This document shows, one piece after another, positions 1 to 9,814 of a stretch of 61,601 bases of DNA. The number at the start of each line of letters is the position of its first letter. Within the stretch, counting starts at the first letter, position 1. Position numbers and translations under genes: made by a program. The notes beneath the pieces are model-generated. The model did no database searches, was not told where the DNA came from, and worked only from the letters and a program-made list of their open reading frames with translations. The stretch comes from JAFLCM01 sp964510955 (GTDB lineage Bacteria > Planctomycetota > Phycisphaerae > Phycisphaerales > UBA1924): the NCBI GenBank assembly GCA_964510955.1, contig CAZEDW010000024.1, positions 1-61,601 of the forward strand. The letters run 5' to 3'.

Positions 1-27
1 GGGGGCGGGGGCGGGGGCGGGGGCGGG
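1..27. repeat. (GGGGGC)n microsatellite
   Basis: Four and a half tandem GGGGGC units open the window. Five closely spaced G-runs on one strand could form a G-quadruplex. It lies downstream of the stop of the protease gene at 146 and codes for nothing recognisable. The remaining bases up to 145 hold no supported gene; around 121-148 there is a weak resemblance (CTCCGCGGT) to the CCGCGG repeat family seen elsewhere in the window. Confidence 0.8.
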
Positions 28-145
28 TGACGCCGGATGACCTGTCCAGCGTGGGCGACGGGAGTGCTTGAAGGGCGGTTGAATCAGGAGCCCGCAAGCG
101 GCGCTCGGGCGGAGAAAACGCTGCGTCCCCTACGTCCCTCCGCGG

Positions 146-1240
146 TCACCTTTTCCCCGGTTCGGACGATCCGTCGTCGAGCTGCGGAGGCTTGCCGAAG
201 TCGCTTCGGGTGGGGGCGGGCTTGTAGGCGTAGCCGCTGTTGGGATTGTCCTTGTCGTAGGTGAACGCGTCGCGGTTGCGAACGAAGTCGCGAACGTAGC
301 GGGCGGGGATGGCGAAGCCCATGCCCTCGCCGAAGGGGATCTTCATGTTGGTGACGCCGATGCACTCGCCCTTGAGGTTGAAGAGCGGGCCGCCGGAGTT
401 GCCCGGGTTGATCTGGGCGGTGGTCTGGATGAAGGTCAGGCCCTCGAAGTTCCGCTGCGTGGTGGCGATGACGCCCTGGCTGAGCGTCCGCTCGAGACCC
501 AGCGGGTTGCCGATGGCGAAGACTTCCTGGCCGGCTTCGAGCTCCTCGACGCCCTGGATGTACACGCTGGTGAACTTCTTGCCCTCGGGGTGCTTGAGTT
601 TGATGAGCCCCAGGTCGAGGTGGTTGTTGACCGCGATGATCTCCACGTCGTCGATCACCATTCGTTTGAGCTCGGTCTCGGTCTGCTCGAAGACGGTGGC
701 CTTGAGCTTGGTCTCGCCCTGGATGACGTGGGCGTTGGTGATGGCGAAGCCGTCGGGGTTGATGATGAACCCCGAGCCCAGGCCGCTGGGCGTGGACACC
801 TTGATGACCGCCTCGCCGATCTTCTTGGCGAGGTCCTTGGGAGTGCCTTCGGCGAGCTTCTTGGCGGTGCGGTACAGGTCCTTCACCCCGACTTGTTCAT
901 CATCGCCGGTGTCCTTCTGGGCCCGGAGGATCGACTGCACCTGTGAGCGCGGGATGTCGATCACCTGCACCCCCAGGTCGAGCCACAGCGTGGTGGCGGA
1001 CTCCTTGATGATCGGCGCCATGATCGTCCGCCCGTCCGAGAGCGTGACGGTGTCGAGGTTTTTGAGCGCGGCCGCGGCGGGCGCGCCTGCCGAGGGCTCG
1101 GCGGCCTTGGACGCCGTGGGGGCGTCCGTGGGCTTGGCGCCCTTCGCCGGCGCACCGGATTCACCCGCGAGCGAGAGCGTCGCGGCGACGAGGAGGGCGG
1201 TGGTGGCGATGGCGCGGCGCGCGGTTTCTTTGAGCGTCAT
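146..1240 (-). CDS. Exported HtrA/DegP-type trypsin-like serine protease without a PDZ domain
   Basis: A 364-residue exported serine endopeptidase, probably acting on misfolded envelope proteins. Residues 1-26 form a Sec signal peptide (MTLKETARRA then a hydrophobic run). An Ala/Pro-rich linker follows. Residues about 62-105 form a small beta segment built around LSDGRTIMAPIIKES, of a type I associate with planctomycete and myxobacterial proteins. The S1C protease domain runs from about 140 to 320. The triad is visible: His171 in TNAHV, Asp209 in NHLDLGLI, Ser282 in GNSGGPLF. No PDZ domain follows; the chain ends in a charged tail, unlike DegP or DegQ. The start was placed at 1240 because the longer ORF only adds a low-complexity stretch before the signal peptide. 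It appears to be a single-gene unit. Confidence 0.9.
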   Translation of the reverse strand: MTLKETARRAIATTALLVAATLSLAGESGAPAKGAKPTDAPTASKAAEPSAGAPAAAALKNLDTVTLSDGRTIMAPIIKESATTLWLDLGVQVIDIPRSQVQSILRAQKDTGDDEQVGVKDLYRTAKKLAEGTPKDLAKKIGEAVIKVSTPSGLGSGFIINPDGFAITNAHVIQGETKLKATVFEQTETELKRMVIDDVEIIAVNNHLDLGLIKLKHPEGKKFTSVYIQGVEELEAGQEVFAIGNPLGLERTLSQGVIATTQRNFEGLTFIQTTAQINPGNSGGPLFNLKGECIGVTNMKIPFGEGMGFAIPARYVRDFVRNRDAFTYDKDNPNSGYAYKPAPTRSDFGKPPQLDDGSSEPGKR

Positions 1241-1567
1241 GCGGCGACTCCGTTCTTCCGCTCTGGCGCGGGGGCCGGCGCGGGCATTGGATTGTACGCT
1301 CGGGGAAGGGGTCGGTTGCCCCGGGTTTTCGGCGGCGGGACGCTCGCGGTAGACAACGGTGCCCTCCCCATCTGAGACCTCGCGACCGCCCCGGACCACT
1401 ACCTCGGAGTTGGTTGTTGAGTCTGGACACCGGCCGAGCCCCCGCGGACACTTAGCCCAACCGATGACACTCGAGTCGCCGCAGAGCGGTGCTGAGGATC
1501 GAAGCCCTCAACAGGGGTCCCGGTCGTGGGCGCGAGGAACGGGCACGCCGATGCCGGCGCCGACGAG
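1241..1567. other. Intergenic region, no gene seen
   Basis: A 327-bp stretch between the protease start and the end of the FHA-phosphatase gene, both on the minus strand. It should contain the promoter of the protease gene, but I see no convincing -35/-10 pair, no rho-independent terminator and no repeat. ORFs crossing it are low-complexity and Arg/Pro/Ser-rich, typical of high-GC shadow frames. Confidence 0.5.
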
Positions 1568-3223
1568 TTACCCGATCACCTCCACCGACCCCGCCGTCAC
1601 GTCGTCTGACAGAGCATCGGTCTGGGCATAATCCAGCACCGCCTGCACCAGCGTTTCGACATCCTGGCCGGTGCAGGTTGACGGGGCGATGGTCTCCAGG
1701 GCTCTCTCGCGTCCAAACTGTTCACCGAGGGGGTTGCACTGCTCGATCACGCCGTCGCTGCACACCACCAGGCGGGCGCCGGGCGGGAACGCGACGTCGA
1801 CGGCGGCGTAGGGGAACTCGGGCTCGACGCCGATCACCAGGTTGCCCTCGGTGTCGTGATGTCGCGGGCCGGCGCCCGGGGCGCGGATCATCCAGTAGCC
1901 GTGCCCGGCGTCGACGCAGCTCGCCGTCCCCGCCGTGGGATCGATGACCGCCAGGAACAGCGTGATGAACTGGCCCTCGCGGTTGCGCTGGGCGATGTAG
2001 CGGTTGACGGCGCACATGGCCTCGGCGGCGCCCATGCCGGTTGCGAGCATGTCGCGGAGGTGGGTCTGCGCGACGGCCATGACGATGGCCGCCGCCGCCC
2101 CCTTGCCCGCGACGTCGCCCAGGAACATCCCGACCTTCCCGTCTGGCATCTCGACAACGTCGAACAGGTCCCCGGAGGCGAAGCGGCCCGGGCGGGACTT
2201 GAAGCTGTAGCTGACCCGACCCAAGGCGCCCGAGGGTTCCGGCAGGATGAACTTCTGGGCCAGCCCCGCGGCCTCCAGCTCGGCCTTCAGCTGCCCCCGC
2301 ATCCGCTCGACTTCGAGCCGCTTCAGGTTTCCCAGGGCGGTGCCGTACATGCGGGCCAGGGCCTTGCAGAATGCTGCGGACTGCGAGTGCACGGCCCGTT
2401 CACCCTCGCGCGCGTCGAGGTACAGGTACGCGTCCACCGCCGAGCCCAGGAAGATCGGAGCGCACACCGCCGCCTCGATGTTCAGGCTCACGATGCTGAC
2501 GGCGATGTTGCTGACGCCGGGCGAGTCGGCGGTCATCGAGACGATCTCGCCCTTGCCGGCCTCGCGGATCAGCGAGCGGCTGAAGGAGAAGCGGCTGCCC
2601 GGGGCGGCGCCCTGGGGCATCGACGCGATCACCTCGACATTCTCGTCTCCAGCCCCGCGGCGCAGCACCGCCCCGCGGGCGAAGCCGGTGCCCTGAAGCG
2701 CGGCGGTGAGCACGGTCTCGGCCAGTTCTCGTTCCGTCGCGGCGTTCTGGGCCAGCGCCGAGCTGTCGATCAAGAGCGCCAGTCGCTGCTGCGCCAGGGT
2801 GGACAGGTCCGCTACCTGCACGGTGGTGACGCGCTGGGTGATCGCCATCGCGTCGGTTGTTGCAGCGACATTCGCCGGCTTGGCGCCCCCGAGCCGGGCC
2901 CGGAACGTCCACGGGTCGATGCTCAAGAGGTCGCCCGACCGCAGCGGCGTGGGCTCGTTCGGCTCGAGTTTCACGCCGTTGTGAAAGGTGCCGTGCTTGG
3001 AGCCCAGGTCTGTGATCTGCCAGCCGGCGCCGCCGGGTCGGGCCTTGAACTGAAGGTGGCTGCGCGACACCGCCTTGTCGGCGAGTTGGATGTCGCAGGT
3101 GGACGACCGCCCCAGCAGGTAGACCTTGTCGGGGGTCAAGGTGACCGCGGGCAGGTCCGGGCCGGAGACCAGGTCCAGCGAGAGCGGCAGCGTGGTGATC
3201 TGGGTGTGGGTCGGGTCGGCCAT
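1568..3223 (-). CDS. FHA-GAF-PP2C (SpoIIE-type) serine/threonine phosphatase
   Basis: A 551-residue cytoplasmic signalling protein. Residues about 18-110 are an FHA phosphothreonine-binding domain (LGRSSTCDIQLAD, then VSRSHLQF, then GSKHGTFHNG). Residues about 140-300 form a GAF-like sensor region. Residues 325-551 are a PPM/SpoIIE phosphatase domain with metal-binding aspartates in FASGDLFD (Asp352), FLGDVAGKG (Asp370), VCSDGV (Asp490) and SDDVT (Asp541). Such proteins dephosphorylate anti-sigma-factor antagonists or Ser/Thr-kinase substrates; the partner is not encoded nearby. The start at 3223 begins just before the FHA fold; the longer ORF is not supported. It is divergent from the transketolase gene, 139 bp away. 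Confidence 0.88.
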   Translation of the reverse strand: MADPTHTQITTLPLSLDLVSGPDLPAVTLTPDKVYLLGRSSTCDIQLADKAVSRSHLQFKARPGGAGWQITDLGSKHGTFHNGVKLEPNEPTPLRSGDLLSIDPWTFRARLGGAKPANVAATTDAMAITQRVTTVQVADLSTLAQQRLALLIDSSALAQNAATERELAETVLTAALQGTGFARGAVLRRGAGDENVEVIASMPQGAAPGSRFSFSRSLIREAGKGEIVSMTADSPGVSNIAVSIVSLNIEAAVCAPIFLGSAVDAYLYLDAREGERAVHSQSAAFCKALARMYGTALGNLKRLEVERMRGQLKAELEAAGLAQKFILPEPSGALGRVSYSFKSRPGRFASGDLFDVVEMPDGKVGMFLGDVAGKGAAAAIVMAVAQTHLRDMLATGMGAAEAMCAVNRYIAQRNREGQFITLFLAVIDPTAGTASCVDAGHGYWMIRAPGAGPRHHDTEGNLVIGVEPEFPYAAVDVAFPPGARLVVCSDGVIEQCNPLGEQFGRERALETIAPSTCTGQDVETLVQAVLDYAQTDALSDDVTAGSVEVIG

Positions 3224-3362
3224 GGATTCGGAGCGGATCGTAACCGCTTCCTGCGCCCGCGGCCCCGGCGAGATCACGGACGATTCGGTGGTATTCTGCC
3301 CGCGACCCGTGCCGGAGCCCCGGCATCGAACCCGTCCCCTCATTCAGCCAGCGGAGCACGCC

Positions 3363-5462
<2,100 letters not shown>

Positions 5463-5511
5463 TGGATGGGTGGGATATCCAAGCAGACGTGGGTACATCA
5501 CACGGCGTTCC

Positions 5512-5964
5512 TCACCCCACTTCCACAATCAACTCCGTCGCCAACTTGCTCTCATCCCGATCCCAGTGCCCATACACCTCGATCCGCAGCGACCCCGCGC
5601 GGAGCCCCTGATCGGCGATCGCCTGGTTCAGCGCGGCGTACGCCGTGCCGAGCTGTTGGTACGGCCCGACGTGCTTGATCCACGCGTGGCGCCCGAGCCG
5701 TAGTTCCATCCGCTCTAACCCGAGCGCTGCGGCGTCGGCGGGGCCAGCGGATGACTCCGGCTCAATCCCGGCGAACACCCGGTCGCACCCGTCATAGACC
5801 ACCCAGTTGATGCCTTTGTTCGCCACCGCGCCGCCCCTGAGCGCCGGCCACACCCGGTCCAGCAGCGACCGGATCTCCTGTCCGTAGGGTTTGGCCTTGT
5901 CGTGCGCCAGCGAGGCGCCCAGCAACGTTACGTTCAGCGGCATGGACCGGATTTCAGGGTTCAT
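5512..5964 (-). CDS. GyrI-like / AraC effector-binding-domain protein
   Basis: A 150-residue stand-alone protein resembling the small-molecule-binding domain of GyrI/BmrR/Rob. It starts MNPEIRSMPLNV, which matches the usual first strand of such domains. Later segments AWIKHVGPYQQLGTAYAALN and LRIEVYGHWDRDESKLATEL match the conserved HxGPY region and the C-terminal strand where the acidic effector contacts lie. No HTH is attached. An alternative start is the Met seven codons further in (5943). The ligand is unknown. It converges on the transketolase gene with about 50 bp between stops. Confidence 0.72.
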   Translation of the reverse strand: MNPEIRSMPLNVTLLGASLAHDKAKPYGQEIRSLLDRVWPALRGGAVANKGINWVVYDGCDRVFAGIEPESSAGPADAAALGLERMELRLGRHAWIKHVGPYQQLGTAYAALNQAIADQGLRAGSLRIEVYGHWDRDESKLATELIVEVG

Positions 5965-6211
5965 CGCTGCTGAGCATACGTGACTGACGGCGTGTGGCAT
6001 GTCCGACTCCGCCCGGAGATGCCGGCCGCCTCAACCTCATCCCCGCCTTCACTCGCGGGTGCGCCCTGAACACACCCCAAACTCGGTTCCGGTGAATCTC
6101 GTTGGAATTTCCGCCGAGCAGCGGCTGCTTTGCGCACGAACTTCCGCCGGCGCATTCCGTGCCCCGTCCGGGGGGCGTCGGCGCCAGAACACCCGCGAAA
6201 GGAACACTCGC

Positions 6212-7753
6212 ATGAACCGCCACACGCTGCTCAACTTGATCATCCCGACCCTGCTCGCCACCGCCGCGGCGTCGCCCGCGCTGGGGGTCACCAACTTCTG
6301 GACCGGCGGTGCCGGCGATAGCTCCTGGCACAGCGCCGCCAACTGGAGCCTCGGCCATGTGCCGCAGGCGTCCGAGGCCGCCGTCTGCAACTGGGCGCCC
6401 GGTTCCACGGCCATCATCATTTCGAGCTTCGCCTCGTGCGACTCGTTCACCAACACCAACCAGACGGTGATCGCCGGCGGGTATTTGACGGTGTATCGCA
6501 CGGCGTACCTCTCCGGGCCCGTGTTCATGTATGGCACCTACCCGATCCTGGACAACCGTGGCACCGTCACCATTAACGCGGACACCCAGCTCTATGCCGG
6601 CGCCATCCGGCAGGTTGGCGGCGCGGAGACCGCGTTCGCCGGCGGGCACACCCACACCATCATGCCCAACGGCAGCTTCTCTTTCGAGGGCGGCACCATC
6701 CGCAATCAGGGCTATTTCTACGTCAAGAACGGCGGATTCTCGCTGGGCAACTACAACGACTCCGACCCCCTCACCGTCTTCTGGAACGAATACTCGACCT
6801 CCCAGGTCATCTTCACCACGCCCGGGCACATCTACGACCCCACCAGCGGCCCACACGACGGCGGCAACTCGGTGTTCATGAACAATGGCGGCCTGATCCA
6901 GCAGGCCGGCGGCTACAACATCATCGAAGCCGACGTGCAGTTCTGGCAGCGCGACCAGTACTCCTACGTCCTGCTCCAGAACGGCGCGGCGCTCGACATC
7001 AAGACCCCCGTCAACCTCGACGCCAACAACCGCCTCGACACCGGCAAGTGGCTCGCGCAGAGCAACTCTTACTTCGTCTTCGCCGGCGCCTCGCGCTATG
7101 TCAACACCATCGGCGCCACTGCAAGAGTGTCGCTCGACGGGCCCGGGACATGGATGTACGGCCTTGACCAGCTCTCGCGGATCGACGGCGAGCTCGACCT
7201 GATGGGCGGCAAGGTGGCCACGCTGCTGACCCCCACGGCCCTCGTCAATAACGGCGTCCTCGTTCTGGACCTGCACAGCCAACTCAACGTTTACAGCTCT
7301 TTCACCCAGACGCCGCAGGCCAGCCTCTACCGCTACGCCGACGACGCCGACGCGACCGTTCCGGCGGTCAACGCCACCGGCTACGCAAGTGTCGCGGGGT
7401 ACGTCGGGTTCGCCTCGTATGACCCCGCGGCGCCGCTGGGCAAGCTCTACGCCCTGGTCCGCGGCGCGTGGGGTCGCAGCGGCACGCTCAACTCGTTCTC
7501 GGCCGACTGGGCTTACGGCTACGCCCTTTACGACAACACGTACACCTCGACCGACACCTTCGCCCGCGTCGCCCCGCCGTGCGTTGCGGATTTCAACCTC
7601 GACGGGCACGTGAACACCGGCGACCTGGTGATGCTGCTGGCGGTGTTTGGTCAGGGAGTGGCCCCGACAGAAGTCCGCGACATGAACGGCGACGGCGTGG
7701 TCAATACCCTGGACCTCACGCAGTTCCTCGCCCGGTTCGGGCAGGCATGCTGA
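6212..7753 (+). CDS. Secreted protein with C-terminal Cys-bounded dockerin-like domain
   Basis: A 513-residue exported protein. Residues 1-25 form a signal peptide ending near ASPALG. The body is rich in Gly, Asn, Thr and aromatic residues (NFWTGGAGDSSWHSAANWS), the style of passenger or beta-helix proteins in planctomycetes. The last 60 residues form a dockerin-like pair of calcium loops: DFNLDGHVNTGDL, then DMNGDGVVNTLDL, framed by Cys near the start (PPCVADF) and a terminal GQAC. This Cys-to-Cys layout is shared with the gene at 56426. A strong ribosome site (GAAAGGA) precedes the ATG at 6212, and a perfect terminator follows. It is probably exported and anchored or sorted outside the cytoplasm; substrate and partner are unknown. 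Confidence 0.85.
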   Translation: MNRHTLLNLIIPTLLATAAASPALGVTNFWTGGAGDSSWHSAANWSLGHVPQASEAAVCNWAPGSTAIIISSFASCDSFTNTNQTVIAGGYLTVYRTAYLSGPVFMYGTYPILDNRGTVTINADTQLYAGAIRQVGGAETAFAGGHTHTIMPNGSFSFEGGTIRNQGYFYVKNGGFSLGNYNDSDPLTVFWNEYSTSQVIFTTPGHIYDPTSGPHDGGNSVFMNNGGLIQQAGGYNIIEADVQFWQRDQYSYVLLQNGAALDIKTPVNLDANNRLDTGKWLAQSNSYFVFAGASRYVNTIGATARVSLDGPGTWMYGLDQLSRIDGELDLMGGKVATLLTPTALVNNGVLVLDLHSQLNVYSSFTQTPQASLYRYADDADATVPAVNATGYASVAGYVGFASYDPAAPLGKLYALVRGAWGRSGTLNSFSADWAYGYALYDNTYTSTDTFARVAPPCVADFNLDGHVNTGDLVMLLAVFGQGVAPTEVRDMNGDGVVNTLDLTQFLARFGQAC

Positions 7754-7791
7754 AACAGCAGGAAGAGGCTCAAACGACCCTGATACCTCAC

Positions 7792-7824
7792 CGCCGGAGC
7801 CCTTCACGGGTCTCCGGCGTTTTT
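7792..7824 (+). terminator. Rho-independent terminator
   Basis: Stem CGCCGGAG-CCC / GGG-T-CTCCGGCG with loop TTCAC at 7792-7819, followed by five T's. It ends the dockerin-protein transcript 39 bp after the stop codon. Confidence 0.9.
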
Positions 7825-7960
7825 CGTGATTCACGCGACGGGGGCCCGTGCCTTGCGTGGCCGGGCCGACGGGGCGGCGCCAAAATCAGCAGATTTTTGC
7901 GGTATTCGGTCGATCAAACTGGCGAATCTGTGGATGCTCGCCCCGACTCAGGGTTATGCC

Positions 7961-8677
7961 ATGCGCTTTGCTCTTGCCGCGTTGACTTCGCTCGTGCTCG
8001 CTCTCACAGGCTGCTCGTCCGACGGCGGCTCGTCGTCGAGCGCCAAGCCGTCGTCGAATGCCGCGACGGCCGCCGCCCGCGCTGATGCGTGGACCGCGCC
8101 GACGACCTTCCGCTTCGCGACGCTGGGCACCGGCGACGCGGCCAAGGTTGAGGGTGTGTTTCAGCGGCGCGACCTGCTGTACCGGCGGACGAGCGAGATG
8201 CCGCTGGCGTACGAGGTCAAGGGGCTGCGGAACGCGCAGGACTTGAGCGAGGTGAACACCGAGCTTTCGCGGGTGGCGGATATCCCGTTCGAAACCGCGG
8301 TGATGAACTTCGGGGGGCTCGATCCCGCCGCGTCCGCGTACACAAACGTCGAGATCAAGGTGACGCCGGGCGCGGAGGCGTTCGTGGCCGACGGCAGCGC
8401 GGCGGCCCCGTGGCGGCGCATTTTCGTCGACAAATCCGGCGCGTGGAAGGGCTTGGTGAACACCAGGGCGACGGTCGCCAAGCAGGCCGGCTGGCTGTAC
8501 GTCGCCGCCACCAAGGACGGCTATACGCGGTACTCCCGCGTGAACATCGGCACCCGCACGGCGGAAAATCTGAGCTTCGTTCGCTTCAAGGAATCCACAC
8601 TGCCCGAGCCGAGCAAGATCGGCAAGAGTCAGACGGCGGAGGGGAAGTCTGAGGGGTTCAAGTGGCCGTGGGAGTAG
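7961..8677 (+). CDS. Lipoprotein of unknown function
   Basis: A 238-residue protein with a clear lipoprotein signal: MRFALAALTSLVLALTGC, lipobox LTGC, so Cys18 would be acylated. A Ser/Ala-rich tether (SSDGGSSSSAKPSS) follows. The mature domain is a mix of strands and short helices (FRFATLGTGDAAKVEG, YRRTSEMPLAYEVKG, WLYVAATKDGYTRYSR) that I do not recognise. The start was chosen at the signal peptide rather than the longer ORF. It lies alone between the terminator at 7792 and the convergent thioesterase gene. No function is proposed. Confidence 0.8.
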   Translation: MRFALAALTSLVLALTGCSSDGGSSSSAKPSSNAATAAARADAWTAPTTFRFATLGTGDAAKVEGVFQRRDLLYRRTSEMPLAYEVKGLRNAQDLSEVNTELSRVADIPFETAVMNFGGLDPAASAYTNVEIKVTPGAEAFVADGSAAAPWRRIFVDKSGAWKGLVNTRATVAKQAGWLYVAATKDGYTRYSRVNIGTRTAENLSFVRFKESTLPEPSKIGKSQTAEGKSEGFKWPWE

Positions 8678-8743
8678 AGAGCGGGCGGGCAAGGTGCAAG
8701 GTAGACGGTCGGCATCCGGGCCAATGATCTGGACCTCCGATGT

Positions 8744-9226
8744 CTATTCGTCCTTGCGCTCGCGTCCCGCGGCGGAGAGCCACTCGGGCATCGCCCGTGG
8801 TCGGCCGGTTGAATCGACGCATGCCAGCGTGGATGAAGCGGTGGCGAGAAGGGTCGTTCGTCCACGGCCGTCGCCCTCGTCGCGCCAGAGCTCGTACTCG
8901 TGATCCAGGCGGGCACGCCCGGTGCCGGTGACGCGGGTGAGCAGCACGAGCTGATCGTCGTAGCGGGCGGGGGACTTGTAGCGGACGTCGAGACGCACGA
9001 CGACCAGAAAGACGCCGGCGGCCTCCATCTCCGCGTAGCTGATCCCGGCCGGGCGGAGCAGTTCGGTGCGTCCGATCTCGAGCCAGGGGATGTAGGCGGC
9101 GTGGTGGGCCACACCCATGGGGTCGCACTCGCAGTAGCGGACGCGCAGGCGGGTCTCGCCCGAGGCGGGGATCGGGGCGACGGGGGGCTGGAGTGTGCCA
9201 AGGCTCGGGGGGCGGCTGTCTCGCAT
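8744..9226 (-). CDS. Acyl-CoA thioesterase, YbgC/FcbC (hotdog) family
   Basis: A 160-residue single-domain hotdog thioesterase that hydrolyses acyl-CoA or acyl-carrier thioesters in the cytoplasm. Residues 27-50 (RVRYCECDPMGVAHHAAYIPWLE) carry the family signature, with catalytic Asp35 in the position of the usual D-x-x-GxVxHxxY motif. The YKSPARYDDQLVL strand follows in the expected place. Residues 1-22 are a Pro-rich extension, so translation could begin later, but no better start is visible. It appears monocistronic. Upstream lie G-rich tracts, including eight G's at 9271-9278. Confidence 0.85.
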   Translation of the reverse strand: MRDSRPPSLGTLQPPVAPIPASGETRLRVRYCECDPMGVAHHAAYIPWLEIGRTELLRPAGISYAEMEAAGVFLVVVRLDVRYKSPARYDDQLVLLTRVTGTGRARLDHEYELWRDEGDGRGRTTLLATASSTLACVDSTGRPRAMPEWLSAAGRERKDE

Positions 9227-9283
9227 GGGTGGGGAGCGTAGGGGAGGGGGGCGCGGCGGGGACGGAGGCAGGGGGGGGCGGGC

Positions 9284-9331
9284 GGTTTCAGACTTGAAAC
9301 CTGCATCCTGGGGGCCACAGGGTGCTACACT
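9284..9331 (+). promoter_or_regulatory. Inverted repeat and possible extended -10 upstream of the Cys-rich lipoprotein gene
   Basis: GGTTTCA-GACT-TGAAACC at 9284-9301 is a perfect 7-bp-arm inverted repeat. Downstream, TGCTACACT at 9323-9331 looks like an extended -10 box. Together they would place a repressor or activator site just above the start of transcription of the gene at 9415. This is a motif reading only; the regulator is unknown. Confidence 0.35.
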
Positions 9332-9414
9332 TGGGCATCATGGGCCGGCGTTCTCCGCTCGGGCGGGGGTGCTTGATGAGCCCGAGGATTATTCTTCACC
9401 CTGGAGAGTGCAAC

Positions 9415-9657
9415 ATGAAGAACCTGCTTCTGATCGGCGCGTTCGGCGCGATGATGGTTGTCGGCGGCTGCGCCAAGGGCGCCAAGAGCCAGGCCAGCAT
9501 GGGCGAGGTTTCCTCCGAGAAGGGCGCCTGCTGCAAGGACAAGGCCGCCGGCGAGTGCTGCAAGAACAAGGACAAGGCCGCCATGGGCGCCGTCTCGGGC
9601 TCTTCCTGCTCCGAGAAGAAGGACTGCTCGGCCAAGTGCTCGGCGTCCAAGCAGTAA
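9415..9657 (+). CDS. Small Cys-rich lipoprotein
   Basis: An 80-residue protein with lipobox VGGC (Cys19) after the hydrophobic stretch LLLIGAFGAMMVV. The mature 62 residues carry seven further cysteines in pairs and singles: ACC (39-40), ECC (48-49), SSCS (65), DCSAKC (71, 75), spaced by Lys/Asp/Glu-rich segments. Such a chain is either a metal-binding tether or a disulfide-bonded cap. A GGAGAG ribosome site stands before ATG 9415. It is flanked by an operator-like repeat upstream and a terminator downstream, so it is a single regulated gene. I do not recognise a named family. Confidence 0.8.
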   Translation: MKNLLLIGAFGAMMVVGGCAKGAKSQASMGEVSSEKGACCKDKAAGECCKNKDKAAMGAVSGSSCSEKKDCSAKCSASKQ

Positions 9658-9687
9658 GAACTGCTGCGTTTCATCCATGCCACGACT

Positions 9688-9720
9688 CCGGGCTCGCTTC
9701 GGCGGGCCCGGTTTGCTTTT
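9688..9720 (+). terminator. Rho-independent terminator
   Basis: CCGGGC ... GCCCGG stem (9688-9711) with inner TCGC/GGCG pairing, followed by TTTGCTTTT. It ends the small lipoprotein transcript. Confidence 0.8.
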
Positions 9721-9814
9721 GCGCGTCCCCAGCCATTTGCCCGCGCAAGCCGGCAACCCGGACGCCGGACGATCGTGACGCTTCGGTCCTAGGTCGGCGA
9801 GACCGCTGCAGTGA

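Noticed and set aside
121..148. Fourth copy of the CCGCGG repeat at the protease stop
   Set aside because: Only the CTCCGCGGT part matches well; too degenerate to annotate.
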